Assembly (NCBI GenBank): GCA_011037195.1 | Contig: JAAEAF010014698.1 | Coordinates: forward strand, 1 to 64,000 | From: Triatoma infestans | Lineage: Eukaryota; Arthropoda; Insecta; Hemiptera; Reduviidae | Direction of reading: 5' to 3' | Length of the DNA stretch: 64,000 nt | Shown here: piece after piece, positions 11,390 through 22,725 of the stretch | Layout: every line of letters starts with the position of its first letter | Position numbering within the stretch: position 1 is the first letter of the stretch | Position numbers and translations under genes: made by a program | Notes under the pieces: generated by a model | The model's database searches: none | What the model was told of the DNA's origin: nothing | Seen by the model: only the letters and a program-made list of their open reading frames with translations

Positions 11390-12249
11390 TGAGTGATCTC
11401 ATATTTACCTAAATAAAACAAATATTTGAATTATTTGGCAAATCATCTACTTCTGAAATTTACAGCTCTGTAGAGCTATCTTCTTGAAAAACTTGCCATT
11501 ATCGTTATCATCATCATCCTCCTTCTCCTCATCTTTAATTACATCATTTTCCACCCTTTCAGCAAACATCTTTCTCAGTCTCTCCTGTCCTCCCGCTCAT
11601 ATGGGTCATTCATTGTGAAAAACAAAATAAAACAATGAAAAATAAAATAAAAATAATTGTAACAAAACAGGTCGCACAGGGCTCTCAGTCCGTAAAACAG
11701 GTTAGCTGTTTACTACTTGATCACAAACACACTAAAATTGAAAGTATGGTCGATTGAAGTTAGAAGAAAAGGTACTATTCATTATATTTTGATTGATAGC
11801 GTTATCATCTAGAAATAAGAAAAAAAAATTGTTGTGGAGTCCGCTTGCGCCCTCTGCAGGAAATATTACATAATTTTCTCTAGGTTTTGTATAAATTTTA
11901 AAAAGGCATTACTGTTGTTTCCTGATGTTTATATAAATCACAGATATTAAGAAAAACGGAATTATTATTTGGATTTGGAAGAAATCAAGTGTAAGAGATT
12001 TACAAACAAATATCTTTAAAACTTAATTTAAAAAAAAGAAAACATTCATAAACATTTATTAGGTGCCAGAACATGCAGGATTTTTGGGCAGTCATGCAAG
12101 CGAGGGAGCAAGTAAGATATATCTCCCATGGAAACTTCTCAGATTTTAAGATTTCTTAAAGAAATATATCTGAAAGAGGTACTGCATTTGTAGAGATATC
12201 ATCAAGACATGCGTAGGGTAGGGTCACAATAGAACCCTCCTGCCTGTTT
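11390..12249. other. Intergenic, nothing recognised
   Basis: Includes a (CATCAT/CTTCTC)-type pyrimidine-rich run near 11505-11545, which on the other strand would be purine-rich. No ORF above 60 codons is convincing. Confidence 0.4.
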
Positions 12250-13023
12250 AGCTTCTCTTACGGTAAGAGGAAGTATTGCGACCGTGTCAGATTTTCAAAT
12301 TTGAGTTTTCACCGGAAATACATGTTTTAAGGGGCCCAGAGATCAAAATACGTGGTTTATACAAAACGATCTGTATGAGCGTACGTCGTAAGCGGCATCA
12401 GCCATTTTCTTTAAACTTTCTATAACTACGCGTTCAAGGGGCTACAACTTTTATTTGTAACATTTCTCCGGGAAAATTCAGTTTAGAGCACTTTTGGTGG
12501 AGGGGTGGGGTTATGATTCTCTCTAAAGTTCTATTTCAGTTTATTATACAATACTATCATCTAAATAATATAATTAGAATGAAATAAGTGGTCGAACTCC
12601 CGAATTTGAAGAAAATCGGTTGAGCGAAAGTGCGTATTTATTGAATAGGTTTTTGAGTTTTATGGTGATTTTCGCCATAAAATTGCCCTCAGTTTTAAAT
12701 ACTAATAAGAATAAGAGAGGGAAGGGAATAGCTAAGTGGATAGCGTACTGGACTCCCGCGTGGAGGTACCGGGTTCGATTCCAGCTGTGCTGCCCTTAGA
12801 TTTTTTTCTTCCTAGGTGCCTCTACAACTCTCTGTAACGAGAGAACACTGTCCTGAGGCCGGCAATGCACTGAGCAGGCGCCGGGCGCCAACGACCGTGA
12901 ATGTTAACGCGCCTTAAATTTAAAAAAAGAATAAGACGAATAAACACGAATAAGTACGGCAAGTATGAAAAAAAATGTGCCATTTCACAGGAAGTGAAAA
13001 TCCTGTGAGTGTTCCGCACCAGA
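12250..13023 (-). repeat. DR1 dispersed repeat, end-to-end copy split by a SINE
   Basis: In reverse orientation it carries the tail hairpin (CTCTTACGGTAAGAGGAAG at about 12255), GAGTTTTCACCGGAAATAC, one internal unit (about 12400-12700) and the 5' terminus (CCTGTGAGTGTTCCGCACCAGA) at 13002-13023. A tRNA-derived SINE is inserted at 12717-12926. Subtracting it leaves an element of about 555 bp. This copy shows that DR1 is a defined unit with two ends. Confidence 0.7.
12717..12926 (+). mobile_element. tRNA-derived SINE with perfect 10-bp target-site duplication
   Basis: It begins with a tRNA-like head: AATAGCTAAGTGGATAGCG (A box), a GGACTCCCGCGTGG anticodon-arm region and GGGTTCGATTCCAGC (B box). 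The body includes CCTAGGTGCCTCTACA, GAGAGAACACTGTCC, GGCGCCGGGCGCC-like sequence and ends in CGCGCCTTAAATTTAAAA. It is flanked by AAGAATAAGA at 12707-12716 and again at 12927-12936. Transcription is expected from the internal RNA polymerase III boxes; the LINE partner is not evident. It sits inside a DR1 copy, so it is younger than that copy. Confidence 0.85.
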
Positions 13024-13320
13024 TGTTTAATAAATACGATGCTTATAAGTATGTAAGTTTAATTTTTTGAAATGTTCAGATTCCACTAGTGCATTAGCGC
13101 TTGAACCCTGCGTATCGTCACCTTTATTCTATTGAACCCAGTCTTTTTAATTTCAATGATTTCATTTATTATCATTTTTATGTGAGTCAAAAATGATTGT
13201 CCCAATTTCCAAAAGAATGTATACGGCCTATTTTCTCTTATTCCGCCCGTACTTTCTATGTATATTTGAACAGACTCCTTGTCACCAGGTCTAAACAGCT
13301 CCAATTTTTTTTTTTCAGGG

Positions 13321-13408
13321 TATCTCAAAAGTATGTATTTCCGGTGAAAACTCCAAATCAAAAATTTGTCACGATCTCAATATTTCCTTTAAGGAGGTGG
13401 TAGAAATG
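13321..13408 (+). repeat. DR1 3'-end fragment
   Basis: ATTTCCGGTGAAAACTCC, AAAAATTTGTCACGATCTCA and ATATTTCCTTTAAGGAGGT follow the DR1 tail order, with a decayed terminal hairpin. Confidence 0.6.
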
Positions 13409-13454
13409 ATCCAAATTAATACTATAGAGGGATTGTATTAATGAACACTTCCTT

Positions 13455-16400
13455 CTAATAACGGCCTGTTCACCTCTACATTAGCAAAGAGTTTATCTGA
13501 AGGGACGGAAACGAATACAGGTTTTACCAAATGAACACAATAGATTTAGGCGTAGCAGAGGATTTGTGGATGACATTGTTTATACTCAGCTCGTTAATCA
13601 TGATTAAACTTAGGTTGAAATTTGGCACTCTCATAGCTATATTTATAGACTTTTAACTGATGAAGTTCAGGTTACAAGAGGCGTTCTTCAGGGTATTTCC
13701 CCTTTGCTCTTTGCGATTTTTATTAACGATCTTGTTCAGTTTTTACGAGACCATAATTGTGCAGAGGTTCAGATTGATCACACTTACGGCATCTCTTCCC
13801 TTTTATATGCAGACGATGTTGTACTCTTATCAAATACACCTGTAGATTTGAAAAGAAAATTGCAAGCATTAGAAAAATATTGTAATATTAATAAACTGGA
13901 AGTCAATGTAAACAAATCTAAAATTGTGATATTTAAGAAAAGCCATGGAAGATCCAAAAAGGAATCTTTTTTTTACTTGAAAGAACCTATTGAGGTTGTG
14001 AGTTCCTTTAAATTCTTAGGCATATTGTTTTCTAATTCAGGGTGTTTCAGTTTGGCAGCTAAAGATATGCTTAATAGGGCTACGTGGCTTCTTGTGCTGT
14101 GAAGGCAATCTTCTCTAGGGCAAAGGTCTCTTCCTTGGCCAGTAGTTAAAACTTTTTGAAAGCAGTGTATCCTTGGTACTGCTGTATGGAGGTGAGGTTT
14201 GGGCGTTAAGGTACATAAATCATTAGAGGTCTTACAGACCAAATTTCTTAAATCCTTGTACTACTGGCCGAATTGCACAGCTAGCTATTTGGTGAGAATG
14301 GAGACGGGCAGCATCCAGTTGAGATATCTTGTTTTTAGTAGAGCTTTAAACTTTCTAATAAAGATTTTGAATATGCCCAATAATCGCATTCCTAAAATTT
14401 CTTACAACAGGATGTTAACAATGGACAGTTTAGTCGGTAATAGTACCAAATTCAACTGGGTTTGCAAATGAAGGAGTACTTTGCTGACCTCGGATTTAGC
14501 TGGCTGTGGATAGAGCAAGATGCTGGATTGATTGAAAAAGAAAAAACCGCAATTCTGAATTGTTTAAGAGATAAGTTGATCCGTTTGGACCTGGAGAGGA
14601 TTGCCAAGTCTTCCTATACTACTATGTACCTTATGCTCGTTAACAAGCATGGAAGTCAGGGCTATTTATCATTTAGTGTGCCAGTAGATATAATTAGGGT
14701 TGTGAGTCAAGTACGAATTTCATCCGAAAAAAGGTTAATTGTTTACAGTAAGGGTGTTAAGTATGAGGTAAACTTGGAGTCAACTTATGCTTTCTGCAAC
14801 TACAGTCAGGAAACCTTGGCTCACATGTTTATTGACTGTCCTGCATTTTCTTTGTATAGAGAGAAATATTTATGTAAATATTACCCATTAACTGCAACAA
14901 GTATTTTCTCTATAAAGAATAAGAATCATTTATTTGATGTGTATAAATTTATAATTAGCAGTTTAAAACTGAGAAAGTTTCTTTTAGACTTTTAATGGAT
15001 ACTTTTTAATTTTTAATTTATATTTGTTTTATTTGGTTTTTATCTTTATTGATATTGTCAAATTGAGGTTATTTTATTAATTTTTATTTTACTGTTCGTT
15101 TTGTTTATTCATTTTTTTTTCTTCCATTTGTTTTTTTCCATTTCTGCTAATTACTGCATGTTAATAGTTTCTATGTCAAACCACTCTCCATCTATAATGT
15201 ACCAGTGTGTATTGTATAGATGTAAAATAAATAAATAATTATAATTTATAGACTTTTAACGAGCGTTCAATGTGAAAAAATCATGTCAAATTATTTTTAG
15301 AAATTGAGCAAAATAGGTGTTAGCTATATAATCATAAATATTTAAAAAAATGCTTATAGTAAGCCTAAATCAACTATAGAAGACCATGGGAACAGATATA
15401 ACGAATGGAATCCTGCAACGATACTCGCTGTTACCGCTACTTTTCACTATGTAATCTTTGATTTAGGTAAATATTTTGTGAGGAGGATGTTAGAAGAATT
15501 AGCATAAACCAGATTACTGAAGTGAATATCCTATTATTTGAAAATAGAGTGGGCGAAAAAAAATTAGTTGTTTGGGGAACCCTTTTCATTTCTATGAGAA
15601 AATTTTTATAGCACACAGATTTATTTAGAAAAAAGAAAAAGAAAAAAAAGGGCAATCTGGCAGCCGCTAAAGTTAGGTTTATTAGTTTTTTTACAGAAGC
15701 AAGAGCTATTTCACTAGTCAGTGAACTTAACGCTGTTTATTAATTCAATGGTAGAAGCTACCTTCTTGTATGCAGCGGAAATATGGGATTCTTTGTAATT
15801 GAAATGAATTAGAAAACTGTAAGGTATATAGGTATTTTAAGAACTACATCATTGCCCCAAAAACTATACTTTTTTATTAGCTTGTCCAATCGTATCCTAA
15901 AAAATATATTAAAAATATCAATATTAATAATAATTAAAGCAACCATAATTGTAGATTGAATTGAATAAGTTTAGAACATCGTGTTTTCTGTTGATAGGTG
16001 TAACAGCAACCAAAAAGAAGCTCAGCAACCAAAAAAAGTATAGGAGATACAAAACCCAAAACCACTATCTCGGACTGGAGCGGGAGAAGCTGTATAAATA
16101 TAGCGACGGACAGTCCATAAAAACACAGTTGAAATCAGTTCAGTTCATCCAATCGCTACGTGTCATGGTAAAGACAAGGCCTATCTCTACCGTTTCATCA
16201 TAATTAATAATCCAGCCTGTTCCTGCGACAGACAAACTCCTCAAGCTTGAGACCACATTATTTTTGACTGTAATCTACATGTCCAGCAGAGAGTGCCATT
16301 ATTAAAGCAGTTTTTACTCAAGGTTATATCTGGGCAATGTTAAATAAATCCAAGCTGATCCAGAAAGATAATGTCAAACTTTCCTAAAAGGTTCTTCAAA

Positions 16401-16460
16401 ACATTGATCTGGAAAATCTGTGATGTATTCGGTGCACTATAGGCTAATTGCAATATAATT
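13455..16460 (+). pseudogene. Older LINE reverse transcriptase relic, interrupted by a nested LINE (13658-15243)
   Basis: Left piece 13455-13657 shows an RT start (VLPNEHNRFRRSRGFVDDIV, the LP..Q.GFR.GRS-type block) and reaches the catalytic motif A. Right piece 15261-16460 resumes exactly where it stopped. Joined across one copy of the 17-bp duplication, the frame reads an FIDF-stop-RAFN version of motif A. Further right come NGILQRYSLLPLLF (motif B, G to R), VNILLFENRVG (motif C position, Asp-Asp lost), NSMVEATFLYAAEIWD (thumb region) and GHGKDKAYLYRF followed by PACSCDR..DHIIFDC near 16150-16280, a C-terminal finger. Many stops and frameshifts are present, so it is dead and older than the insert. 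Confidence 0.75.
13658..15243 (+). mobile_element. 5'-truncated LINE (family A) nested in another LINE, 17-bp TSD
   Basis: Bounded by ATTTATAGACTTTTAAC at 13641-13657 and 15244-15260. Encodes the back half of an ORF2: GVLQG..SPLLFAIFIND (motif B), LLYADDVVLLS at about 13804-13836 (motif C, both Asp intact), LEVNVNKSKIVIF, FKFLGILFS, then after frameshifts the C-terminal segment 14462-14995 with VSQVRISS and FCNYSQETLAHMFIDCPAF (finger, first Cys of the usual pair missing). The 3' UTR ends in AAATAAATAAATAA with an AATAAA signal. The C-terminal part is clearly related to the elements at 51580-56556 and 32500-33175. It is dead because of truncation, frameshifts and a small deletion at motif B. 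Confidence 0.88.
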
Positions 16461-16767
16461 CTCAATTAAATCATTGTAATTCATCTTACTAATATATTAT
16501 TAAATTGTATTTTACCTTATTAAACATAAAAATGAAATTTCTGTTTAATCAATTATAGAATTGTTTTAAAACTTACAAAAAACTTAACTGATCGCTGTAC
16601 TAATTTGATATAATTTTAAGTATGAACCCGTATTATTATTGTGAACTTTTGATTTATGTATATTTATAATTATAATAATATTTATTAGATATGCATGTAA
16701 TATATATACATAGAGCATGCACTAATAAACTCTCTGACAATAGGGGTACTGTTGCCAGAAAAGAAAA
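16461..16767. other. AT-rich spacer
   Basis: Nothing beyond A/T-rich, weakly palindromic sequence (around 16660-16730). Confidence 0.4.
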
Positions 16768-16916
16768 AAAACACACACACACACACAGACCATTTTCTAA
16801 AAACCACTTTTTGGACTCAGGGGACCTCAAAAGGCATATTTCCGGTGAAAACATGATATTGAAAGTTTGGCACGATTACAATACTTCCTCTTACTATGAG
16901 CAAGAGAAAGTAAAAA
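16768..16916 (+). repeat. DR1 3' part with (AC)n
   Basis: (AC)n at 16771-16786, then AGACCATTTTCTAAAAACC, CTTTTTGGACTCAGGGGACC, TTTCCGGTGAAAACATG and the tail ACGATTACAATACTTCCTC with TTACTATGAGCAAGAGAAAGTAAAA. A second, more decayed tail (CGAAAAAATGACACTATAC..ACTTCCTCTTAAAG) follows at 16990-17035. Confidence 0.75.
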
Positions 16917-17049
16917 TAGTCTTGTCAGAGGTAGTAGTGGTATCTCTTTTTATATAATCAGGAAAGTTCAGAACTTACTTGAAAAATCAATTTCGAAAAA
17001 ATGACACTATACTAATACTTCCTCTTAAAGTGGAAAATGAGGTAATAAA

Positions 17050-18460
17050 AAGGAATAAACAAATATCATACGAGTTGTTCACACGTACATCTATGCAAGG
17101 GGGGGAAATGTAGTTGTTTTTGGTGTTTTTTAAAAAAGGAAAACACCGCATGTTTTTTTTCTCCATCTAAGTAAAAAAAAAAAAAGAAAAAAAATTGTTG
17201 ACAGTTGTTGGAAAAAAGAGAGCATAAACTGAGCCGAACCCCTGGGGTTAGCACTTCTTCAGAGACGGCACTGTATTCCACATCCACCTTCTAGTTCTCT
17301 AGAATTCCAACCCTGAAATGGAATTCCCATGTAAGATGCAATAAATAATGGACGTTTAAGATCGGAGTCCTTCTTCCCCTGGCTATAAGAACATTGTAAT
17401 GTCGGTTGGATGGCCGGTGCCGCCTGCAGGGGCTGTAAGGTTTGGGTAAGAGTATATCCACTTAATATGGATCGTCGCCAAAGGCTTCGCGCCGTCTTCT
17501 GCCAATAGCCCCAACTCTCAATACATTATAGAAACAGACACCTAAATCTTGCCAAACATTTCCCTAACACTCTTTCCACTTTTACCGACAATCTATACCA
17601 TAGTTCCTTTTCATTCTACTTCTTTTACAAAAACACCTATTGAATATGTATTGGGTATTTTTTTTTATTTTATTTTAGTAACTTTCTATTTGTTTATGAT
17701 ATATGTTTTACAATTTCTATTTATTCATGGTCGAACATTATTTTTAAACTATTATTGCAGATTATACAAGATATTTTATATAATAAAATAAAAATTTATT
17801 CTATTATGAATAACTTTAGTGAAGATCGGTCCAAGAAAAAATATTCAAGTATTCCAACGTTTCGACAAAGTTTCCTGTCATTTTTCAGAAGGCAGTGTGG
17901 AAATAGATATTATGTCTTGAAAGATGTAAGAAATTTTTGTATAGAACAATAAAAACGAGAAATATAAAAAATAAATATATTAAAATGAAGTTACTTGTTG
18001 CTTGTGTTCGATTATTTACAGTATCCTTAATAAATATTTAAATTTATTCTCGCTGGAATTTTATTAACAAATATATTCAGTTTATGAGAGTTGATATCCA
18101 TATTACTAAGAATGTATGAATTCATACATTATTAGTAATAAATTATATTTCAGTAATAGTTACTAATTTCAGTATTACAGCAGATATAGATTCAGCATTC
18201 ATTTTAAATAACTTTTAACTAATCAGCATATATATAGAAACGTTTTGAAGAAATCTCTCACACCACAAGCGAGAACATAAGTATAATTCAAACTCCTGAA
18301 TGAGACAAGTCATTGGACGTTTTCTTTCCAATAATTTTCTTTGGAGAGATATGACCGAGCTATCAGGTGCCGTGCCGTTGTGGAGCTGGCCTACAGTATA
18401 GAGTATATAACTACCCGGTCATCGTTTCTCCTTTGCCCCTCTCAGTTGTTTCAACCGAAA
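17050..18460. other. Intergenic, nothing recognised
   Basis: Contains poly-T/poly-A tracts and a more G+C-rich patch at about 17370-17520 with no protein-like frame. No promoter, RNA gene or known repeat is identified. Confidence 0.4.
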
Positions 18461-20250
18461 ATTTTATGAAATTTTGAATCCGACCAGATAAAGGTTTTTT
18501 TTTCTTTCGAGTACATACGAGGTTGCCCCCATTTATGTAATTTTCTTATCAAACACATAAACAAAACAAACACTATACGAGAAATAGACAAACTACAGAT
18601 ATAAAAGAATAAAAAAATAGAACATATAAAATACAAACTAGACTAGAACATAGAATAAAAATTGGGTATATAAAAAATATGAATATAAAAATAATAGTAC
18701 TTAGAAATATAAACATTATACAAATATATATACAATTACAACTAACAAGAATATATACAAATATAAGAGACAATACAGTAAAAAGTGTATAAGACTATGA
18801 AATTAATAAATAAGAGTAACCAATAGAAACTAGGTAAAAGGGAGAGCGTATTTAACCAATTTAACAATCTATTATAGATGCAAATATCTAGTAATAACTA
18901 ATTAATGACTACTGCTGGCAAATGCAATAAAATTCATTAATGCTGGCTGGAAGATATCATATTCATTAGAAATACTGTTTCCAAGCGACATAAGTCTAGG
19001 TATAGGAGAGGATTGGGAATAATTTGTTGAATGATAAAATTTAGAAAACACAGGTTTATAACGAGTATCTATTGTAGGAACATGGAAGTCGATTAATTCC
19101 AGCAATTCAGGACAATCTATATATGATGTATAAGTTTGAAGAGGAAAATAAGGTCTGCTCTTCGCCTTCTGAAGGATAGAGTACTCAAATAAAGGGAATC
19201 CAACACCTCAGAATAAGTTAATCTTTCACTTGATAAACCCATCATTTTAGCAATCCTTCTAAGAAACCTATGCTAAACCCGTTCAATAGCATCAATGTGG
19301 ATTTTATAAAACGGATCCAAACTGGAGAAGCAAATTCAAGTCGTGGACGAACCAAATGCAAATACAGCCTTAAAATACTGAAGGGATTTCTAAAAGAAGT
19401 GGAATCCCTAAAGACAAAACCCAACATCTTGTAACTGTTGCTGACTATTTTTTCAACATGAGAGCTAAAGGAGAGTCTAGAATCTAAGGAGAAGCCAAGA
19501 TCATTCACAGAATTATCACGATTTAAAGGAGTATAATTGAGAGTATATTTAAAGTGCAGAGAAGAGCGTGATCTGAAAAAAGAAATTACTTGGCATTTTG
19601 AGATATTTATTTAAGAAGATTATTTGTGGACCATACAGAAAGTCTGTTAACAGCATCCTGAAGAACTTGGCTATCACGAGTATCTATGATTTCCCTAAAT
19701 AGTTTAACTTTGTCAGCAAAAAGTAGAATGTTAACATCTGGAAGAACTAGTTTAATATCATTAATGGAAATCAGGAACAATAAGGGACCAAGATGTGATC
19801 CTTGAGGTACTCCAGAAAGGACAGTATAAGGCAATGAAAGGAATGATTTTACTTTAACAGTCTGAATACGGTGGGTAAGATAATTTTGCAACCAGCATAG
19901 TATTGTACCATAAATGCGCAAAGATTTAAGTTTAGTAAGAAGTAATGTATGGTTTACACCATCAAAAGCTTTGGAATAGTCAGTGAAGACAGAGTCAACT
20001 TGAGAACCTTTTTCGAAACATTTACATATGAACTGGACCCAAGACAATAAGTTCGTGGTAACAGATTTTTTGGAGAGAAAGCCATGTTGCTCCGGTATGA
20101 TTATATTCCTTACTGAAGACATTAGCTTAGTGTAAACAATTGATTCAAAGAGTTTAGGAATGGTACTTAAAATACTGATAGGGCGATAATTGTGTACATC
20201 TTGTCTGGAACCATTTTTGAATATAGGTCTTACAAAACTGGATTTCCAAT
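18460..20250 (-). pseudogene. CR1/Jockey-type LINE reverse transcriptase relic with 3' UTR
   Basis: Reading from 20250 downward: an opening block WKSSFVRPIFKNGSRQDV with NYRPISILSTIPKLFESIV, then IIPEQHGFLSKKSVTTNLL. Motif A is FTDYSKAFDGVNH (Asp intact), motif B SGVPQGSHLGPLLFL, motif C LLFADKVKLF with the second catalytic Asp replaced by Lys. After a frameshift at about 19600-19510 the thumb follows (NDLGFSLDSRLSFSSHVEKI, RPRLEFASPVW) and the C-terminus runs to a stop near 18902 (NSISNEYDIFQPALMNFI). From 18900 to about 18480 is an AT-rich 3' UTR. In this frame a TGA at about 20270 separates the RT from a further 79-codon ORF (20512-20273), whose relation is unclear. Inactive. Confidence 0.85.
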
Positions 20251-20512
20251 GTTTTGCACTGCTTTTCTCTGATCAGGACAACCATATTCTGCTTAGACGG
20301 AGTTCTTTAACTCTATATAAGCAGTTTTCTTCTTTCTCAATTTCTACCTGTCTCTCGTACGAAACATTCGCAATAATGTTTAATAATATAACTATAGATT
20401 TTAAATCGGCAAGAAATTTGTCGTTCTCAAAATTTATTGAGAATACGCTGTTGTAGACGAATGTTTTGCAAGTGCAGACTTTTCCGTTTGGTAATAATAA
20501 ATATTTGTCCAT

Positions 20513-22657
20513 TTCTCAAATTTAATATAATCATAATAAATCATTAATGTTGTATCAGAGAATTAATACAAATTTGCAAAAAAAAAAAAAAATAAATATG
20601 CGTTCAATTTTACATTTAATTAAGGGAGAAACTTTCAAAGATAAATGTAGACTTGTGATTTCTTATTTAGGCTTCAACAAAATATATTGTAGGTGCAATT
20701 TTCTCATAATTCAAATGAATAAACTAAATATTTTTAAAAAATTGAATGAATAACAAATATTGAACTAATATTATTTCGAAATTGTCTCGTGGTTAATAGA
20801 AAGGACACGAATTAAAAAAAAGGGTCAAAAATTCTCTAATTATTATTTAACTTTTAAAAACAATGCAAGAAGTGTTTCCAACTAACTCACCTACCGTCTT
20901 CAATCATCTTTTCGTTGTTCAAGCAAAATTTATAACACTCCTGGCGGCCAAATTTTATTATTTGACTTTTCATGGTACCAGAAATTTTTCATTTTTGAAC
21001 GGACGAGAGATAACTATTGATTTAATTGCGGGGCCTTTAGTTTAATAGGCGTCAAGTAAAAGAGAGTTATTGTGCAGTCACCTATACCTGAAATCTTTCG
21101 AACATTAAACTGTTCCTCATAAATCAGAATTCAATTTTTCACCACAAACCTTGAGCGAGTGACTGTAAGCGAAAAGTGACTCTAATCCCGTTGTGTTGAA
21201 TTGACGTTTTCTCCCTCTATTTTGCTTCATCTTTTGCAATGCATCCTTCTCTCACCACCCGGCACAGAACATGTCCCATCCTGCGTCCGACATGCCTACG
21301 AACGCCCATCACTCCAATAGGCGCGTACGAATGTGGTAGTGAGTTTCCCCTATATTCATAGATAGACTTATATATATATATATGTTTCTGCGTGTGAGCG
21401 TATGTGAGTAGGCGCGCTTGGCTGGTTTAGATCGATCTTGCACACAGTGAGAGAAGATTGCTGCTGTGCCCAACAACACTAGCGCACCCACTCATCCAGT
21501 AAGGCTACAACATATCCCACACCCTAACATACTCGTTTGACAAAGTTCAATGCTTTCATCTCTTACCAGGAAATTGGCCTTCTTTCAAGCTTTGCTGGTG
21601 TGCTATCGTCATAGTCCATGCTTACCGTACCCTAACATCATTCCTCCAACTATATACAATGTACGAAAACCATTTCATTCTCACACATTTCAATTACTGT
21701 GTAAATGTCTGCTACATTTCTCCTAACAGGAGGTCCGTACATAACTGCCATCATCGTCCCTATCACACCTTCCTGATTGGGTTTATTCTTACTGGTTAAT
21801 GAAATACTACCCATACCAATCTACTTTTACTTATAAACGGAAGGAAACACTTACTTCATTATGGTAAGGGATAAAACAGACGTGGAACAAGTCAGCTAGA
21901 AAGTGGAATGCTGCAAAATAGCTACAGTAGGTACTAAGAAATGTCGTACGACTTTTAACCCAGCATAGTAATTAATAAAGTTGAACTTTCCAACGCTTGT
22001 GTGTTCATCTTCCTCCCTGTCAACTTTACTGCTAACATTCATTTATTTCTAATTAATTCCACTGATAATATAGAATTGGCAGACTAGCTAAATTATTGCC
22101 ACTTTCTGTCTTGGAAAGATATTCCATTTATGATAATATAACTTTATAATGAATACAGTAAACTTTAGACATTTTTATAATAAAGATTGCAAGAAGTTTC
22201 TCTTCTTATTTTTTTTTTATTTTTTATTTTTTACAATAAGATGTGATAGGAATAATGCAATTTTTGCATTTTGTAGAGATTTATTTTTTGACAATTGTAA
22301 TTTTCATATCTATTATTTTATTGTAATAGTACCATTCAGTTTATTCAAAATATATATGTCTGAAAAGATTGTACGAAACATTCACATTTAGTTTATCGAC
22401 TTTCTCTTATTGAGTTAATACAATTATAAAATTGATAAGTTCTTCAAAACTGAGAATTTTAACTACAACTGTAATTATTCTTAAGGTAAATGTATCAGAA
22501 GTGGGGATACATGCTGATTTGCAACACATATAAAAGCTAGTATTTGAATGTAATTACGTTGATACAATTGTATGTGATACAAGTTTAACATGACTTCCGT
22601 CGACAAAACACTGGAAGTGTGGAAGGCACTTCCATCAAACGCCAATTGATTGACAGG
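20513..22657. other. Intergenic, nothing recognised
   Basis: AT-rich to about 21050, then a moderately G+C-richer stretch (21070-21800) without convincing ORFs, a (TA)n tract at about 21369-21382, and A/T-rich DNA again. Short ORFs here (20547-20753, 20863-21045, 22149-22391) have compositions expected from chance. Confidence 0.4.
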
Positions 22658-22725
22658 TTTTTTTTATGTGCGTTCAACATCTTTGGCGCCCGGAGCCTTC
22701 TCAGAGGCTGCAAGTCTGAGACATC
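22658..22725 (-). repeat. SINE tail fragment
   Basis: GGCGCCCGGAGCCTTCTCAG at about 22684 is the reverse complement of the conserved CTGAGAAGGCTCCGGGCGCC core of the tRNA-derived SINE seen complete at 41440 and 46137. The upstream CAACATCTTT matches the SINE tail that normally reads AATGACCATAGATGT. The tRNA head is absent. Confidence 0.6.
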
